NCBI GenBank assembly: GCA_965116595.1
Contig: OZ220708.1
Location: 806,001 to 870,000 of the forward strand
Origin: G963663315 sp963668255
Lineage (GTDB): Bacteria > Pseudomonadota > Gammaproteobacteria > Arenicellales > Poriferihabitantaceae
Reading direction: 5' to 3'
DNA: 64,000 nucleotides
Shown here: positions 16,551 to 25,246 of the stretch, one piece after another
Position numbering within the stretch: the stretch's first letter is position 1
Layout: each line of letters begins with the position of its first letter
The notes under the pieces: model-generated
What the model was told of the DNA's origin: nothing
Database searches by the model: none
What the model saw: only the letters and a program-made list of their open reading frames with translations
Program-made: the position numbers and the translations under genes

Positions 16551-17201
16551 TCAAAGAACCCCTCGGGGTGAACGGGACAAGAGAAATGACTCCATGTGCT
16601 CACTCAACACTTGTTGAGTCTCTTCGATACTGTGACTGGCATCAACCAGTTTTATGCGATCAGGAAATCGTTGTACACGATCATGATAGGCTCGACGAAC
16701 CCGCTCCTTGAATGCGGTTTTCTCTTGTTCAAATCGATCGGATTGATCTCTCCGACCCTGGGTCCTGCTCAAACCCACTTCCACTGACACATCGAATACC
16801 AGAGTAAGATCGGGTTGAAATCCGTTTTGCACCCACTCTTCAAGCCTTGCTATCCTGTTCTCGTCTATCCCCCGGCCACCCCCCTGATAGGCATAGGTCG
16901 CATCGGTAAATCGATCACATAAAACACATTTTCCTGATTGTACTGCCGGAAGAATGACTTGCTTGAGATGCTCCATCCTGGCGGCGAACATCAGTAATAG
17001 CTCAGTATCACCACAAATCGGGGTGTCCGGCTGATGCAATAAAATCTCTCTAAGCGCCTCGCCAGACCTGGTTCCACCGGGTTCCCGGGTGATAATTACT
17101 TCCAGTCCGGCATCGTTCAAAAACCGTGCAAGAAAAGGGATATGGGTCGTCTTTCCGGCGCCATCCACTCCTTCTACAGTGATGAACAATCCCTTATACA
17201 T
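16551..17201 (-). CDS. tmk: Thymidylate kinase
   Basis: 216 residues; phosphorylates dTMP to dTDP. P-loop VEGVDGAGKTTH at the N-terminus, the DR motif with TREPGGTRSGEALR, CDRFTDATYAYQGGGRG, and a lid region with TQGRRDQSDRFEQE. Length is standard. It lies between mltG (3-base gap upstream) and holB, so all are likely one transcript. Confidence 0.96.
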   Translation of the reverse strand: MYKGLFITVEGVDGAGKTTHIPFLARFLNDAGLEVIITREPGGTRSGEALREILLHQPDTPICGDTELLLMFAARMEHLKQVILPAVQSGKCVLCDRFTDATYAYQGGGRGIDENRIARLEEWVQNGFQPDLTLVFDVSVEVGLSRTQGRRDQSDRFEQEKTAFKERVRRAYHDRVQRFPDRIKLVDASHSIEETQQVLSEHMESFLLSRSPRGVL

Positions 17202-17204
17202 GTC

Positions 17205-18212
17205 TTATTTTTTCAGAATATACTTTTTCACTGCTGCATTGTGCTCTTTCAGGGTTTTCGAGAATTGATGCCTTCCCCCTCCGGAAGCCACAAAGTACAG
17301 AAAATCTGTCTTCACGGGATTGACCGCAGCCATGATAGCGCTCTGCCCGGGCAAACTGATTGGAGTCGGTGTCAGGCCGTATCTGGTATAGGTATTATAT
17401 GGCGTATCGGTCTTTAAATGTTTTCTCCTGATTCTGCCTTTGTACTCATCACCCATTCCATAAATGACCGTGGGATCTGCCTGAAGACGCATGCCCAACC
17501 GTAATCGATTGTTGAATACAGCCGAAATCAGCGGTTGCTCATCCAGTGCCTGGCTTTCTTTTTCAATAATTGATGCGAGAACCAGAGCTTCGTTACGATT
17601 ATTGATCTGAATATCATCGCCACGCAGTTGCCAGGCGTGGTCCAGTTTCTCTCGCATCAGTTGGAAAGATTTTTTATAAATCGACAGGTCGATGTCACCA
17701 TTGCGATATTCATAAGTATCAGGATAGAACTGCCCCTCGGGATGTAACCCGGGATGACCCAGTTTTTCCATTATTTGATGATCGGTCCAGTCGGTTGTTA
17801 TTTTTTTCAGCTTTGGCGCGTTGTTGATTACCTTTCGCATCTGCCCGAATGTCCATCCTTCAATAATGGTGATCCGAACTACGGTCTGGCCTTGCCCTGT
17901 GACCAGCCTGTCAACGAATTCGGGGAAACGGATACCGTCAGGAAACTTGTACTCGCCAGCCTGGATCAAGTGTCCGACTTTTTTGAACCGGACATACAAT
18001 TTGAATGTATAAGGTTCATAGAGAATGCCTTTGTCAACCAGGTTCTGCGCGATATCCGATACCGATTGTCCCCGTTCAATCGGGTATATATCGTCACCAA
18101 ATTGGAGGGGTCTCACAATTGAAAATAAATAAAACCATGCTACCGCCAGCCCTGCCACCAGAATAACGCCCAGAGCTGCCCGGCGCACCCTCCTTGATCT
18201 TTGTCCCGTCAT
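17205..18212 (-). CDS. mltG: Endolytic murein transglycosylase MltG
   Basis: 335-residue inner-membrane enzyme (YceG-like) that cuts nascent glycan strands and sets glycan length. A basic N-terminus and one membrane segment (about residues 13-33) precede the LysM-like and catalytic region. Catalytic Glu217 is visible in LASIIEKES, one position off E. coli Glu218; NNRLRLGMRLQADPTVIYG and the C-terminal TPISLPGQSAI are conserved. Usually pabC lies between fabF and mltG; here only 57 bases separate them and pabC is missing. Confidence 0.95.
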   Translation of the reverse strand: MTGQRSRRVRRAALGVILVAGLAVAWFYLFSIVRPLQFGDDIYPIERGQSVSDIAQNLVDKGILYEPYTFKLYVRFKKVGHLIQAGEYKFPDGIRFPEFVDRLVTGQGQTVVRITIIEGWTFGQMRKVINNAPKLKKITTDWTDHQIMEKLGHPGLHPEGQFYPDTYEYRNGDIDLSIYKKSFQLMREKLDHAWQLRGDDIQINNRNEALVLASIIEKESQALDEQPLISAVFNNRLRLGMRLQADPTVIYGMGDEYKGRIRRKHLKTDTPYNTYTRYGLTPTPISLPGQSAIMAAVNPVKTDFLYFVASGGGRHQFSKTLKEHNAAVKKYILKK

Positions 18213-18269
18213 TGGCCTGTTTTATCTCTCACCAGCCTGTGGATACTGTTTCGGTGGCCGCCGGAAATA

Positions 18270-19508
18270 TCAGATCCTGCTGAAAACCAGCGTTCCATTG
18301 GTTCCACCGAACCCGAAAGAATTACTGAGAGCAACGTCGACATTCTTTTGTCTGGCTTCATTCGGCACAAAATCCAGGTCACACTCCGGATCCTGATCAT
18401 TCAAATTAATGGTGGGTGGGATAGCTCCTTCGTAAATCGACATGACGGTCATTATGGCTTCCACTCCGCCCGCAGCGCCGAGCAAATGACCAATCATCGA
18501 CTTATTGGAACTGACCATCAGGTTTCCGGCATGATCGCCAAAAGTAGATTTGACAGCCATGGTTTCAGCGATATCGCCCTGGGGAGTGGATGTTCCATGA
18601 GCATTCAAATAGTGTACTTGATCCGGGTTTTTACCGGAATTTCTCAACGCATTGATCATGCAGCGCGCTGCGCCCTCTCCTCCGGGAGAGGGGCTGGTCA
18701 TATGATAGGCATCTCCACTCATACCAAACCCGGACAATTCCGCATAAATCCGGGCGCCCCTTTGTTTTGCATGCAGGTATTCTTCGAGTACAAGCACTCC
18801 TGCCCCTTCGCCCATCACAAATCCGTCGCGACCGATATCCCAGGGACGACTTGCGGTAGCCGGGTCATCATTTCTTCGACTCAAAGCCCTGGCTGAAGAA
18901 AATCCGGCAAGGGATGTAGGGGAGATAGGCGCTTCAGCTCCGCCAGCAACCATCACATCGGCATCACCATATTCAATCAGACGGCTCGCCTCACCAATCG
19001 CATGGGTTCCGGTACTGCATGCTGTGACCATGGAAAGATTCGGCCCTCTCAGACCAAACCTGATTGACAGATTTCCAGAGATCATGTTGATGATGGTCAT
19101 TGGGATATAAAAAGGCGAAATCCGGCGAAATCCTTTTACCCGGGAAAGGTCAGTAGTCGATTCAATCGTACTGATCCCCCCTATACCCGAGCCTACGTAA
19201 ACACCGATACGATCCGCATTGGTCTCACAAACCTGGATTCCGGAATCTGTGAATGCCTCCACGCCGCAAGCCACCCCGAGTTGCATGAACCGGTCCATCT
19301 TTCTGGCATCCTTTTCTGAAATATACTTCAGGGGATCAAAATCCTTGACCTCGCCTGCAAAACTACAGGAGAAGGATGAAGCATCAAAATGCGTAACATG
19401 CGCAATTCCGTTATCTCCATTCAGCATGGCCTGCCAGGAGGCTTTCACTCCTGTTCCAGTTGGAGTAATTGCCCCCATTCCCGTAACTACGACACGTCTA
19501 TTGTTCAT
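18270..19508 (-). CDS. fabF: 3-oxoacyl-ACP synthase II (FabF)
   Basis: 412-residue KAS II that elongates acyl-ACP with malonyl-ACP. The catalytic triad is complete: Cys164 in VTACSTGTHA, His304 in NAHGTSTPQGD and His341 in SNKSMIGHLLGAAGG, each one residue from the E. coli numbering. It follows acpP after 169 bases in which I see no gene or strong signal. Confidence 0.97.
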   Translation of the reverse strand: MNNRRVVVTGMGAITPTGTGVKASWQAMLNGDNGIAHVTHFDASSFSCSFAGEVKDFDPLKYISEKDARKMDRFMQLGVACGVEAFTDSGIQVCETNADRIGVYVGSGIGGISTIESTTDLSRVKGFRRISPFYIPMTIINMISGNLSIRFGLRGPNLSMVTACSTGTHAIGEASRLIEYGDADVMVAGGAEAPISPTSLAGFSSARALSRRNDDPATASRPWDIGRDGFVMGEGAGVLVLEEYLHAKQRGARIYAELSGFGMSGDAYHMTSPSPGGEGAARCMINALRNSGKNPDQVHYLNAHGTSTPQGDIAETMAVKSTFGDHAGNLMVSSNKSMIGHLLGAAGGVEAIMTVMSIYEGAIPPTINLNDQDPECDLDFVPNEARQKNVDVALSNSFGFGGTNGTLVFSRI

Positions 19509-19677
19509 TCATTCCCAAGATCAGGGTAACCTGCATAACACAAGATCAAATCTTCTCGAAAAACAAGAAGTCACGCCCCGGGGGGACGGATAGCAGTTTG
19601 ATTGGTAACCCGAACTGATCAGGAACTGCTGTAAATATTGATCGACTTATGATGATCGGCAGACAATAAAGACAAAG

Positions 19678-19920
19678 TCAGGATTCGGAAGTGGTGACTT
19701 TGATAAAATCTACAGCGTCTTTGACCCTGACAATACTTTCAGCCTTGTCATCAGGAATTTCAGCATCAAATTCTTCTTCCAACGCCATTACCAGTTCGAC
19801 GGTGTCCAATGAATCGGCGCCGAGGTCATCAACAAATGATGCCTCTGGAGTGACCTGATCTTCACTGACACCAAGTTGTTCAACAACAACTTTCTTTACA
19901 CGTTCTTCAATTGTGCTCAT
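19678..19920 (-). CDS. acpP: Acyl carrier protein
   Basis: 80-residue acidic carrier. The phosphopantetheine attachment serine is Ser37 in GADSLDTVEL; the N-terminus MSTIEERVKKVVVEQLGV is typical. The ATG at 19920 is chosen over an upstream TTG because it gives the family N-terminus and a GGAGG lies 11 bases upstream. A TATAAT on the minus strand at 19958-19953, without a clear -35, could give acpP its own promoter, which would fit the high amount of ACP needed. Confidence 0.97.
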   Translation of the reverse strand: MSTIEERVKKVVVEQLGVSEDQVTPEASFVDDLGADSLDTVELVMALEEEFDAEIPDDKAESIVRVKDAVDFIKVTTSES

Positions 19921-20086
19921 TCGAGTTTCAGCCTCCAAATAATGAGTAATGAATTATAACCTGACGTCACAAACATACCTGATCTGAACCATGGATATCA
20001 ATGTATGAAAGAATCAGAATTTTGATCTTTCCGGACAGGGGGATAGTAAACAATCGACCGAAACAAGTCCAATGATTATTAACTGA

Positions 20087-20830
20087 TCAATTCATATACA
20101 GGCCACCATTGACTTGAATGGTTTCTCCTGTGATATACCCCCCCATGTCCGAGGCGAGGAAAAGAGCGGCAGAAGCAATATCCTCAGGCGACCCCAGTCT
20201 GGCTAACGGAATATTTTGTATGATTGAATTTCGTTGATCGTCGTTCAATTCCCTGGTCATATCGGTTTCGATGAATCCGGGCGCAAGGCAATTCACCGTT
20301 ATGTTTCGAGAGGCGACCTCCCGGGCAAGGGATTTTGTAAAGCCGATCAACCCCGCCTTGGCGGCCGCATAATTTGATTGACCTGCGTTCCCTGTCAGTC
20401 CAATTACAGAGGTGATATTGATTATCCTTCCACAGCGAGCCTTGACCATGCCTCGCACACTGGCTTTGCACATGGTATAAACCGATTTCAGATTGACATC
20501 CATAATGTCATCCCACTCTGACTCCTTCATTCTCAATAAAAGATTGTCGCGGGTGATACCTGCATTGTTGACCAGTATCCCGGGGCTGCCTGATTTCTGT
20601 GTAATCATAGTCAGCAATTCGTTGACCTGTTGATCATTTCTGACATCAAGTTTGCAGCCCTGACTTCCCGGACTCTGCAAGTATCCGGTAATTGATTCGG
20701 CGCCTTGTTCTGTCGTTGCGGTCCCGTAAACGATTGCGCCCTGATTGACGAATGTACAGGCAATCTCCTTTCCGATTCCCCGGGTGGCGCCTGTCACCAG
20801 GCATACTTTATTCTTTAAGAGATTATTCAT
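20087..20830 (-). CDS. fabG: 3-oxoacyl-ACP reductase FabG
   Basis: 247-residue SDR that reduces 3-oxoacyl-ACP with NADPH. TGATRGIG binds the cofactor, NNAG is intact, and the catalytic residues Ser141, Tyr154 and Lys158 (NYAAAKAGL) are all present. The C-terminal GGYITGETIQVNGGLYMN is typical. Its ATG overlaps the fabH stop by one base (TAATG), so the two are tightly coupled and fabD, which normally lies between them, is missing. Confidence 0.97.
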   Translation of the reverse strand: MNNLLKNKVCLVTGATRGIGKEIACTFVNQGAIVYGTATTEQGAESITGYLQSPGSQGCKLDVRNDQQVNELLTMITQKSGSPGILVNNAGITRDNLLLRMKESEWDDIMDVNLKSVYTMCKASVRGMVKARCGRIINITSVIGLTGNAGQSNYAAAKAGLIGFTKSLAREVASRNITVNCLAPGFIETDMTRELNDDQRNSIIQNIPLARLGSPEDIASAALFLASDMGGYITGETIQVNGGLYMN

Positions 20831-21798
20831 TAAATTTTAATCAGGGCAGAACCCCAGGTAAACCCGCCGCCAAATCCCTCGATCAAAACATGATGATCTG
20901 ACTGGATTCTGCCGTCCCGTACCGCCTCATCCAGCGCCAGGGGGATTGATGCAGCAGAGGTGTTGCCGTGTCGCTCGATTGTTACCACCACCTTCTCAGG
21001 CGGAATTCCGGCACGCTTGCCTACTGCATTGATGATTCTGATATTGGCCTGATGAGGAACCAGCCAATCCAGTTGTTCGATCTCCATATTATTGGCCGTG
21101 AGTGTTTCCCCAACAATATCGCTCATTGCCTTCACTGCCCAGCGAAATACTTCACCCCCTTCCATGATTGTAAATGCATTACCGGACCTGACAGCCTGGT
21201 AATTCCTGGACACACCTGCCGGAACACATAACAGATCCTTGTATTTGCCGTCACTATGCAGATGAGTGGATAAAATTCCGGGCTGATTGTCCCTGCGCAA
21301 TACAACGGCGCCTGCCCCATCTCCAAACAACACACAGGTTCTTCGGTCTGTCCAGTCGATAATTCTGGAGAAAGTCTCAGCTCCGGTTACCAATGCAGTC
21401 TTAGCGCTTCCTGTGCGAATGAACTTGTCTGCAATATCGACTGCAAACATGAATCCGGAACACACTGCCTGCACATCAAATGCAGGCGGGCCTTCGATTC
21501 CCAGCCGGTGCTGTAATAAACAGGCCGTGCTTGGAAATACCTGATCAGCAGTGGTCGTAGCAACCACGATCAGGTCAATTTCCTGGTTTGATATGCCCGC
21601 AGATTCTATCGCAGCCAACGCTGCGCGTTCGGCCAGGTCACAGGTAAATTCATTTTCTCCTGCGATTCTTCGCTCCCGAATGCCCGTCCTTGATTGAATC
21701 CAGGTATCATTGGTTTCAACCATTTTCTCAAGCTCGGCATTGGTCAATACCTTTTCAGGCAGATAACTGCCCGTACCTGTGATTCGCGAGTAGGTCAT
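20830..21798 (-). CDS. fabH: 3-oxoacyl-ACP synthase III (FabH)
   Basis: 322-residue KAS III that condenses acetyl-CoA with malonyl-ACP to start fatty-acid synthesis. Catalytic Cys113 (QAVCSGFMFAV), His249 (VPHQANIRI) and Asn279 (ERHGNTSAAS) are all in place. plsX lies 39 bases upstream. The stop codon overlaps the fabG start. Confidence 0.97.
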   Translation of the reverse strand: MTYSRITGTGSYLPEKVLTNAELEKMVETNDTWIQSRTGIRERRIAGENEFTCDLAERAALAAIESAGISNQEIDLIVVATTTADQVFPSTACLLQHRLGIEGPPAFDVQAVCSGFMFAVDIADKFIRTGSAKTALVTGAETFSRIIDWTDRRTCVLFGDGAGAVVLRRDNQPGILSTHLHSDGKYKDLLCVPAGVSRNYQAVRSGNAFTIMEGGEVFRWAVKAMSDIVGETLTANNMEIEQLDWLVPHQANIRIINAVGKRAGIPPEKVVVTIERHGNTSAASIPLALDEAVRDGRIQSDHHVLIEGFGGGFTWGSALIKI

Positions 21799-21837
21799 CT
21801 GTCGGTGATTGCGATCGCTATTGGCTGGAAAACTGCA

Positions 21838-22851
21838 TCAATGCAAGGTTTCTGCCAACGCAAATTGAATTTTTTCTACCAGATTATTTTCGACTTCTTC
21901 GATGGCAACCTCAATCGCATGACGAAAACCGAAACTATCGGTTCCGCCATGGGATTTGACCACCGTACCCCGTAATCCCAATAAACTCGCGCCGTTGAAT
22001 CGACGATGATCCAGTCGTGTTTTAATCGCTTTCAATCCAGGGGTCGCCAGTAGTCCTGCGCCCCTGGTAACGAGATTACGGGTAAACTCCTCTTTAATCA
22101 CACTCATGATCATTTGCGCGACCCCTTCGGATGCCTTTACTGCGACATTTCCGAGAACGCCATCGCATACTACCAGGTCGGTTTTCCCCAGATAAATCTC
22201 ATCCGCCTCTACAAATCCCGAATAGTTCAGTTTGCTGTTTTTGAACAACTCCGCAGTCGTCTTTATCGTATCGGAGCCTTTAATTTCTTCTACCCCGATA
22301 TTCAACAAGCCCACACTCGGGTTCGTATTTCCACTCAGACAGCGTACCAGTTGCGATCCCATTATGCCAAACTGCAATAGAATTTCCGGTAGTGTATCGA
22401 CATTCGCTCCCAGGTCGAGCATATAAGTTTGACCGTCACGACGAGGTAACGGCGCACAAATTGCAGGACGGTTGATACCTGGAATGGTTCTCAAAACGAG
22501 CCGTGCGACTGCCAGTAACGCGCCCGTATTGCCAGAGCTTATGCATCCATCCGATTTACCTTCCTTGACCAGATTGATTGCCACACGCATTGAAGAGTCT
22601 TTTTTCTTGCGCAGGGCAGAGGTTGGGTGCTCGTCCATTGCCACCACTTGAGTAGCATGCTGTATCGTGATTCGATCATCGATAAATTCACGATAGTAAC
22701 GATGGTTTTTTATCTCTGCAGTGATCTGATCCTGATTCCCTACCAGAATCAACTTCACCTCCTTGTGCGCTTTCAGGACATCGAACGCCGCAGGGATTGT
22801 GACACCCAGACCATTATCGCCTCCCATGGCATCAATGGAGAGAGTTGTCAT
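21838..22851 (-). CDS. plsX: Phosphate acyltransferase PlsX
   Basis: 337 residues; makes acyl-phosphate from acyl-ACP for the first step of phospholipid synthesis. N-terminal LSIDAMGGDNG, the TSALRKKKDSSMRVA block, SSGNTGALLAVARLVLRTIPGI, NIGVEEIKGSD and VEADEIYLGKTDLVVCDG are conserved. It lies in the rpmF-plsX-fab order standard for Proteobacteria, 70 bases after rpmF. Confidence 0.96.
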   Translation of the reverse strand: MTTLSIDAMGGDNGLGVTIPAAFDVLKAHKEVKLILVGNQDQITAEIKNHRYYREFIDDRITIQHATQVVAMDEHPTSALRKKKDSSMRVAINLVKEGKSDGCISSGNTGALLAVARLVLRTIPGINRPAICAPLPRRDGQTYMLDLGANVDTLPEILLQFGIMGSQLVRCLSGNTNPSVGLLNIGVEEIKGSDTIKTTAELFKNSKLNYSGFVEADEIYLGKTDLVVCDGVLGNVAVKASEGVAQMIMSVIKEEFTRNLVTRGAGLLATPGLKAIKTRLDHRRFNGASLLGLRGTVVKSHGGTDSFGFRHAIEVAIEEVENNLVEKIQFALAETLH

Positions 22852-22921
22852 TTACTCGAAGCTATAAACACCAGAGTAACGATACAGGCCACCCCCTGGA
22901 AAATGTTCTGCAAGCAGAATG

Positions 22922-23104
22922 TCAACTTCCGGCTCTGAATTCAACTACTTTCTTACCACGATAATAGCCATCGGCAGTAATGTGGTGACGTCTGTGCTCT
23001 TCTCCAGTAACGGGATCAATCGACACGGTCGGTTTTTTGAGTCCATCGTGAGAGCGGTGCATACCACGCTTTGATGGTGTTTTGCGATTTTTTTGTACAG
23101 CCAT
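22922..23104 (-). CDS. rpmF: 50S ribosomal protein L32
   Basis: 60 residues; MAVQKNRKTPSKRGMHRSHD and a basic body match bL32. The zinc-binding cysteines found in some L32 proteins are absent (the C-minus form). It leads the plsX-fab run. The DUF177 gene yceD, which usually precedes rpmF, is not present; the upstream 191 bases contain the promoter instead. Confidence 0.96.
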   Translation of the reverse strand: MAVQKNRKTPSKRGMHRSHDGLKKPTVSIDPVTGEEHRRHHITADGYYRGKKVVEFRAGS

Positions 23105-23190
23105 GTTGTCCTCGATTCTGAGAATAGAATTTTAAATTATCTGACAGGTCATGCGTGCGTCAGAGGCAATCACATGAAAATAGATGCCGA

Positions 23191-23219
23191 ATTATAGTCT
23201 TTTCTGGATTTCCCGTCAA
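23191..23219 (-). promoter_or_regulatory. Promoter of the rpmF-plsX-fab operon
   Basis: On the minus strand: TTGACG (23219-23214, 5 of 6), a 17-base spacer, and a perfect TATAAT (23196-23191). Transcription would start about 80 bases before rpmF. This is the best sigma70 match I see in the window. Confidence 0.75.
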
Positions 23220-23295
23220 AACCCGAATTTACCCGGTGCGGTGTGCGGTCTGGACAACCACCGGGGGATTGTCCCGGCGATTGCGGTTCCGGCTG

Positions 23296-24111
23296 TCAGG
23301 TCTGGCACTTCGGACAGTAAAATGTGGACCGTTGGGAAATAACCTTCCTTTTGATCCCGGTTGAACATTTCAGACATTGGTCTCCCTCTCGTCCATAGAC
23401 GGATAATGATTGCGTAAAGTATCCCGGCGCCCCGTCCACTCCGACAAAATTCTGCAGGGTCGTACCCCCCTGCCTGAGCGCCTGCATCAAGATGGTGCGG
23501 ATGGCATCCACCAATGCCTGGTAACGCGCCAGGGATATCTTCCCGCATTGTCGAATCGGACTGATTCCGGCCAGGAACAACGCCTCACATACGTAGATAT
23601 TTCCCACTCCAACGACGATCCTGCCATCCATCACGAATGATTTTATCGGCGTAGTGCGTTTTCTGGACAACTGGTACAAACCATGCCCGGTAAAAGCATT
23701 GCTTAACGGCTCGATACCGAGATTTATCAATCTGGGATGCTGCAACAGGCTGTCCGATGTGTAGAGCAGGCAGCCGAATCTCCTGGGATCACGGTATCGA
23801 ATTATCTGTCCATACTGGTTAATGATATCGAAATGGTCATGCTTGCCCGGTAATTCATCATTCAGTAATACACGCATGGAGCCTGACATTCCGAGGTGGA
23901 CAATCAGCCCGCCCCGGTCAAAGTGGATCAGAATGTATTTACCTCTTCGTTGCATCTCGACGACATCGACTCCGCTTACTTTTCTCTCCAGGTTTTCGGC
24001 AATCGGCCACCTTAAATTTCGTTGCCTTACCTCAAGCCGGGCAATCTTCAGCCCCTGCAGGTAAGGACGAATTCCATTCAGTGTGGTTTCTACTTCAGGG
24101 AGTTCAGGCAT
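23296..24111 (-). CDS. mutM: Formamidopyrimidine-DNA glycosylase (Fpg/MutM)
   Basis: 271-residue base-excision repair enzyme removing 8-oxoguanine. N-terminal MPELPEVET gives catalytic Pro2 and Glu3; GKYILIHFDRGG carries the conserved Lys; VGNIYVCEALF forms the helix-two-turn-helix; and the C-terminal zinc finger has Cys pairs in CLKC and CPKC. It is divergent from the oxidoreductase at 24176. Confidence 0.96.
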   Translation of the reverse strand: MPELPEVETTLNGIRPYLQGLKIARLEVRQRNLRWPIAENLERKVSGVDVVEMQRRGKYILIHFDRGGLIVHLGMSGSMRVLLNDELPGKHDHFDIINQYGQIIRYRDPRRFGCLLYTSDSLLQHPRLINLGIEPLSNAFTGHGLYQLSRKRTTPIKSFVMDGRIVVGVGNIYVCEALFLAGISPIRQCGKISLARYQALVDAIRTILMQALRQGGTTLQNFVGVDGAPGYFTQSLSVYGREGDQCLKCSTGIKRKVISQRSTFYCPKCQT

Positions 24112-24115
24112 GTTG

Positions 24116-24146
24116 TTGACAACTTGAGGGTTACTCTATATATAAG
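24116..24146 (+). promoter_or_regulatory. Candidate promoter for the oxidoreductase at 24176
   Basis: Perfect TTGACA at 24116-24121 with overlapping -10 options TATATA (24139-24144, 17-base spacer) or TATAAG (24141-24146, 19-base spacer), placing the start about 25 bases before the ATG. It lies in the mutM divergent spacer. Confidence 0.6.
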
Positions 24147-24175
24147 GCTACCGTCTTTTTCCGGCCACTCACAAC

Positions 24176-25195
24176 ATGACTTTCTCTGTTACCAACAAAC
24201 GGAATGATACAACTTTCGTTGTCAATAACAATGAAACCATTCTTGATGCTGCACTGAGAGATAATCGGATCTATCCTTATGGATGCCGCAGTGGCGTCTG
24301 CGGCGCCTGTAAATCCAACCTGATCAGCGGCAGTGTTGATTACGGCGACTATGAAGATTTTGCACTACCGGATACAGAAAAGGAACAGGGAAAAGTCTTG
24401 CTCTGCCAGGCGAAACCACTCCAGGACGTGGTGATTGATGTCGAGGAGATCATGACCGGCGCCAATATTCAAATCAAGGTATTGCCTTGTCGGGTTGGAA
24501 AAATCGAACTACTGGCACAGGATGTAATCCGGCTTTTCCTTACTCTTCCAAAAACCCAGGAATTCAATTTCATTCCGGGACAATATATCGATATCCTTTT
24601 GAAGGATGGACAAAGACGAAGTTTTTCCATTTCAAATTTACCGCAGCATGCGATGGAGCATGGTTTGGAGCTGCATATCCGTAACGTGCCGGATGGACAC
24701 TTCACGCCCCGGGTTTTCGATTCGATGAAGGAACGCGATCTGCTACGGTTTGAAGGCCCGTTCGGCACCTATATTCTTCAGTCCGAGGAAGATATCCCGA
24801 TCATCATGATTGCAGGTGGTACCGGATTTTCTCCCATCAAGGGGCTCATTGAAAATGTGATGGAACGCAATCCCAACCAGAGTATTCACCTGTTCTGGGG
24901 CGCTCGCGATGAGCAGGATCTCTACATGGATAGTCTGGTAAGGCAATGGCTCGTTTCCTGCCCGAATCTGAAATACACCCCTGTGCTATCAGAAAGCAAG
25001 TCTGAATCATGGAACGGCGAAAAAGGTTTTGTTCATGAAGCCGTCTGCAGAACCTATGACCGGTTCGGGAAATTTGACATTTACGCCAGCGGCCCGCCGA
25101 TCATGATTGATTGCGTACGCAACAGTCTGTTGGAAAAAGGCATGGATCCGGCTCGCTTCTATTTTGATTCCTTTGACTTTGCCATCCAGCCATAA
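24176..25195 (+). CDS. Plant-type ferredoxin/FAD oxidoreductase (CDP-6-deoxyglucoseen reductase-like)
   Basis: 339-residue electron-transfer protein. N-terminal [2Fe-2S] ferredoxin domain (residues 1-90, ligands in YGCRSGVCGACKSN plus LLCQAKP), FAD-binding domain with RRSFSISN near residue 143, and NAD(P)-binding domain with IAGGTGFSPIKG and IYASGPPIMID. This order matches reductases annotated as CDP-6-deoxy-delta-3,4-glucoseen reductase (AscD-like) and related oxygenase reductases. No deoxysugar or oxygenase partner is near, so the true electron acceptor is unknown. Monocistronic, between mutM and the hem run. Confidence 0.85.
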   Translation: MTFSVTNKRNDTTFVVNNNETILDAALRDNRIYPYGCRSGVCGACKSNLISGSVDYGDYEDFALPDTEKEQGKVLLCQAKPLQDVVIDVEEIMTGANIQIKVLPCRVGKIELLAQDVIRLFLTLPKTQEFNFIPGQYIDILLKDGQRRSFSISNLPQHAMEHGLELHIRNVPDGHFTPRVFDSMKERDLLRFEGPFGTYILQSEEDIPIIMIAGGTGFSPIKGLIENVMERNPNQSIHLFWGARDEQDLYMDSLVRQWLVSCPNLKYTPVLSESKSESWNGEKGFVHEAVCRTYDRFGKFDIYASGPPIMIDCVRNSLLEKGMDPARFYFDSFDFAIQP

Positions 25196-25246
25196 ATAAC
25201 CCTGCCTGGTTGGATTAGTCCGGTTCGACCCGCTCCGGCTATCGAC

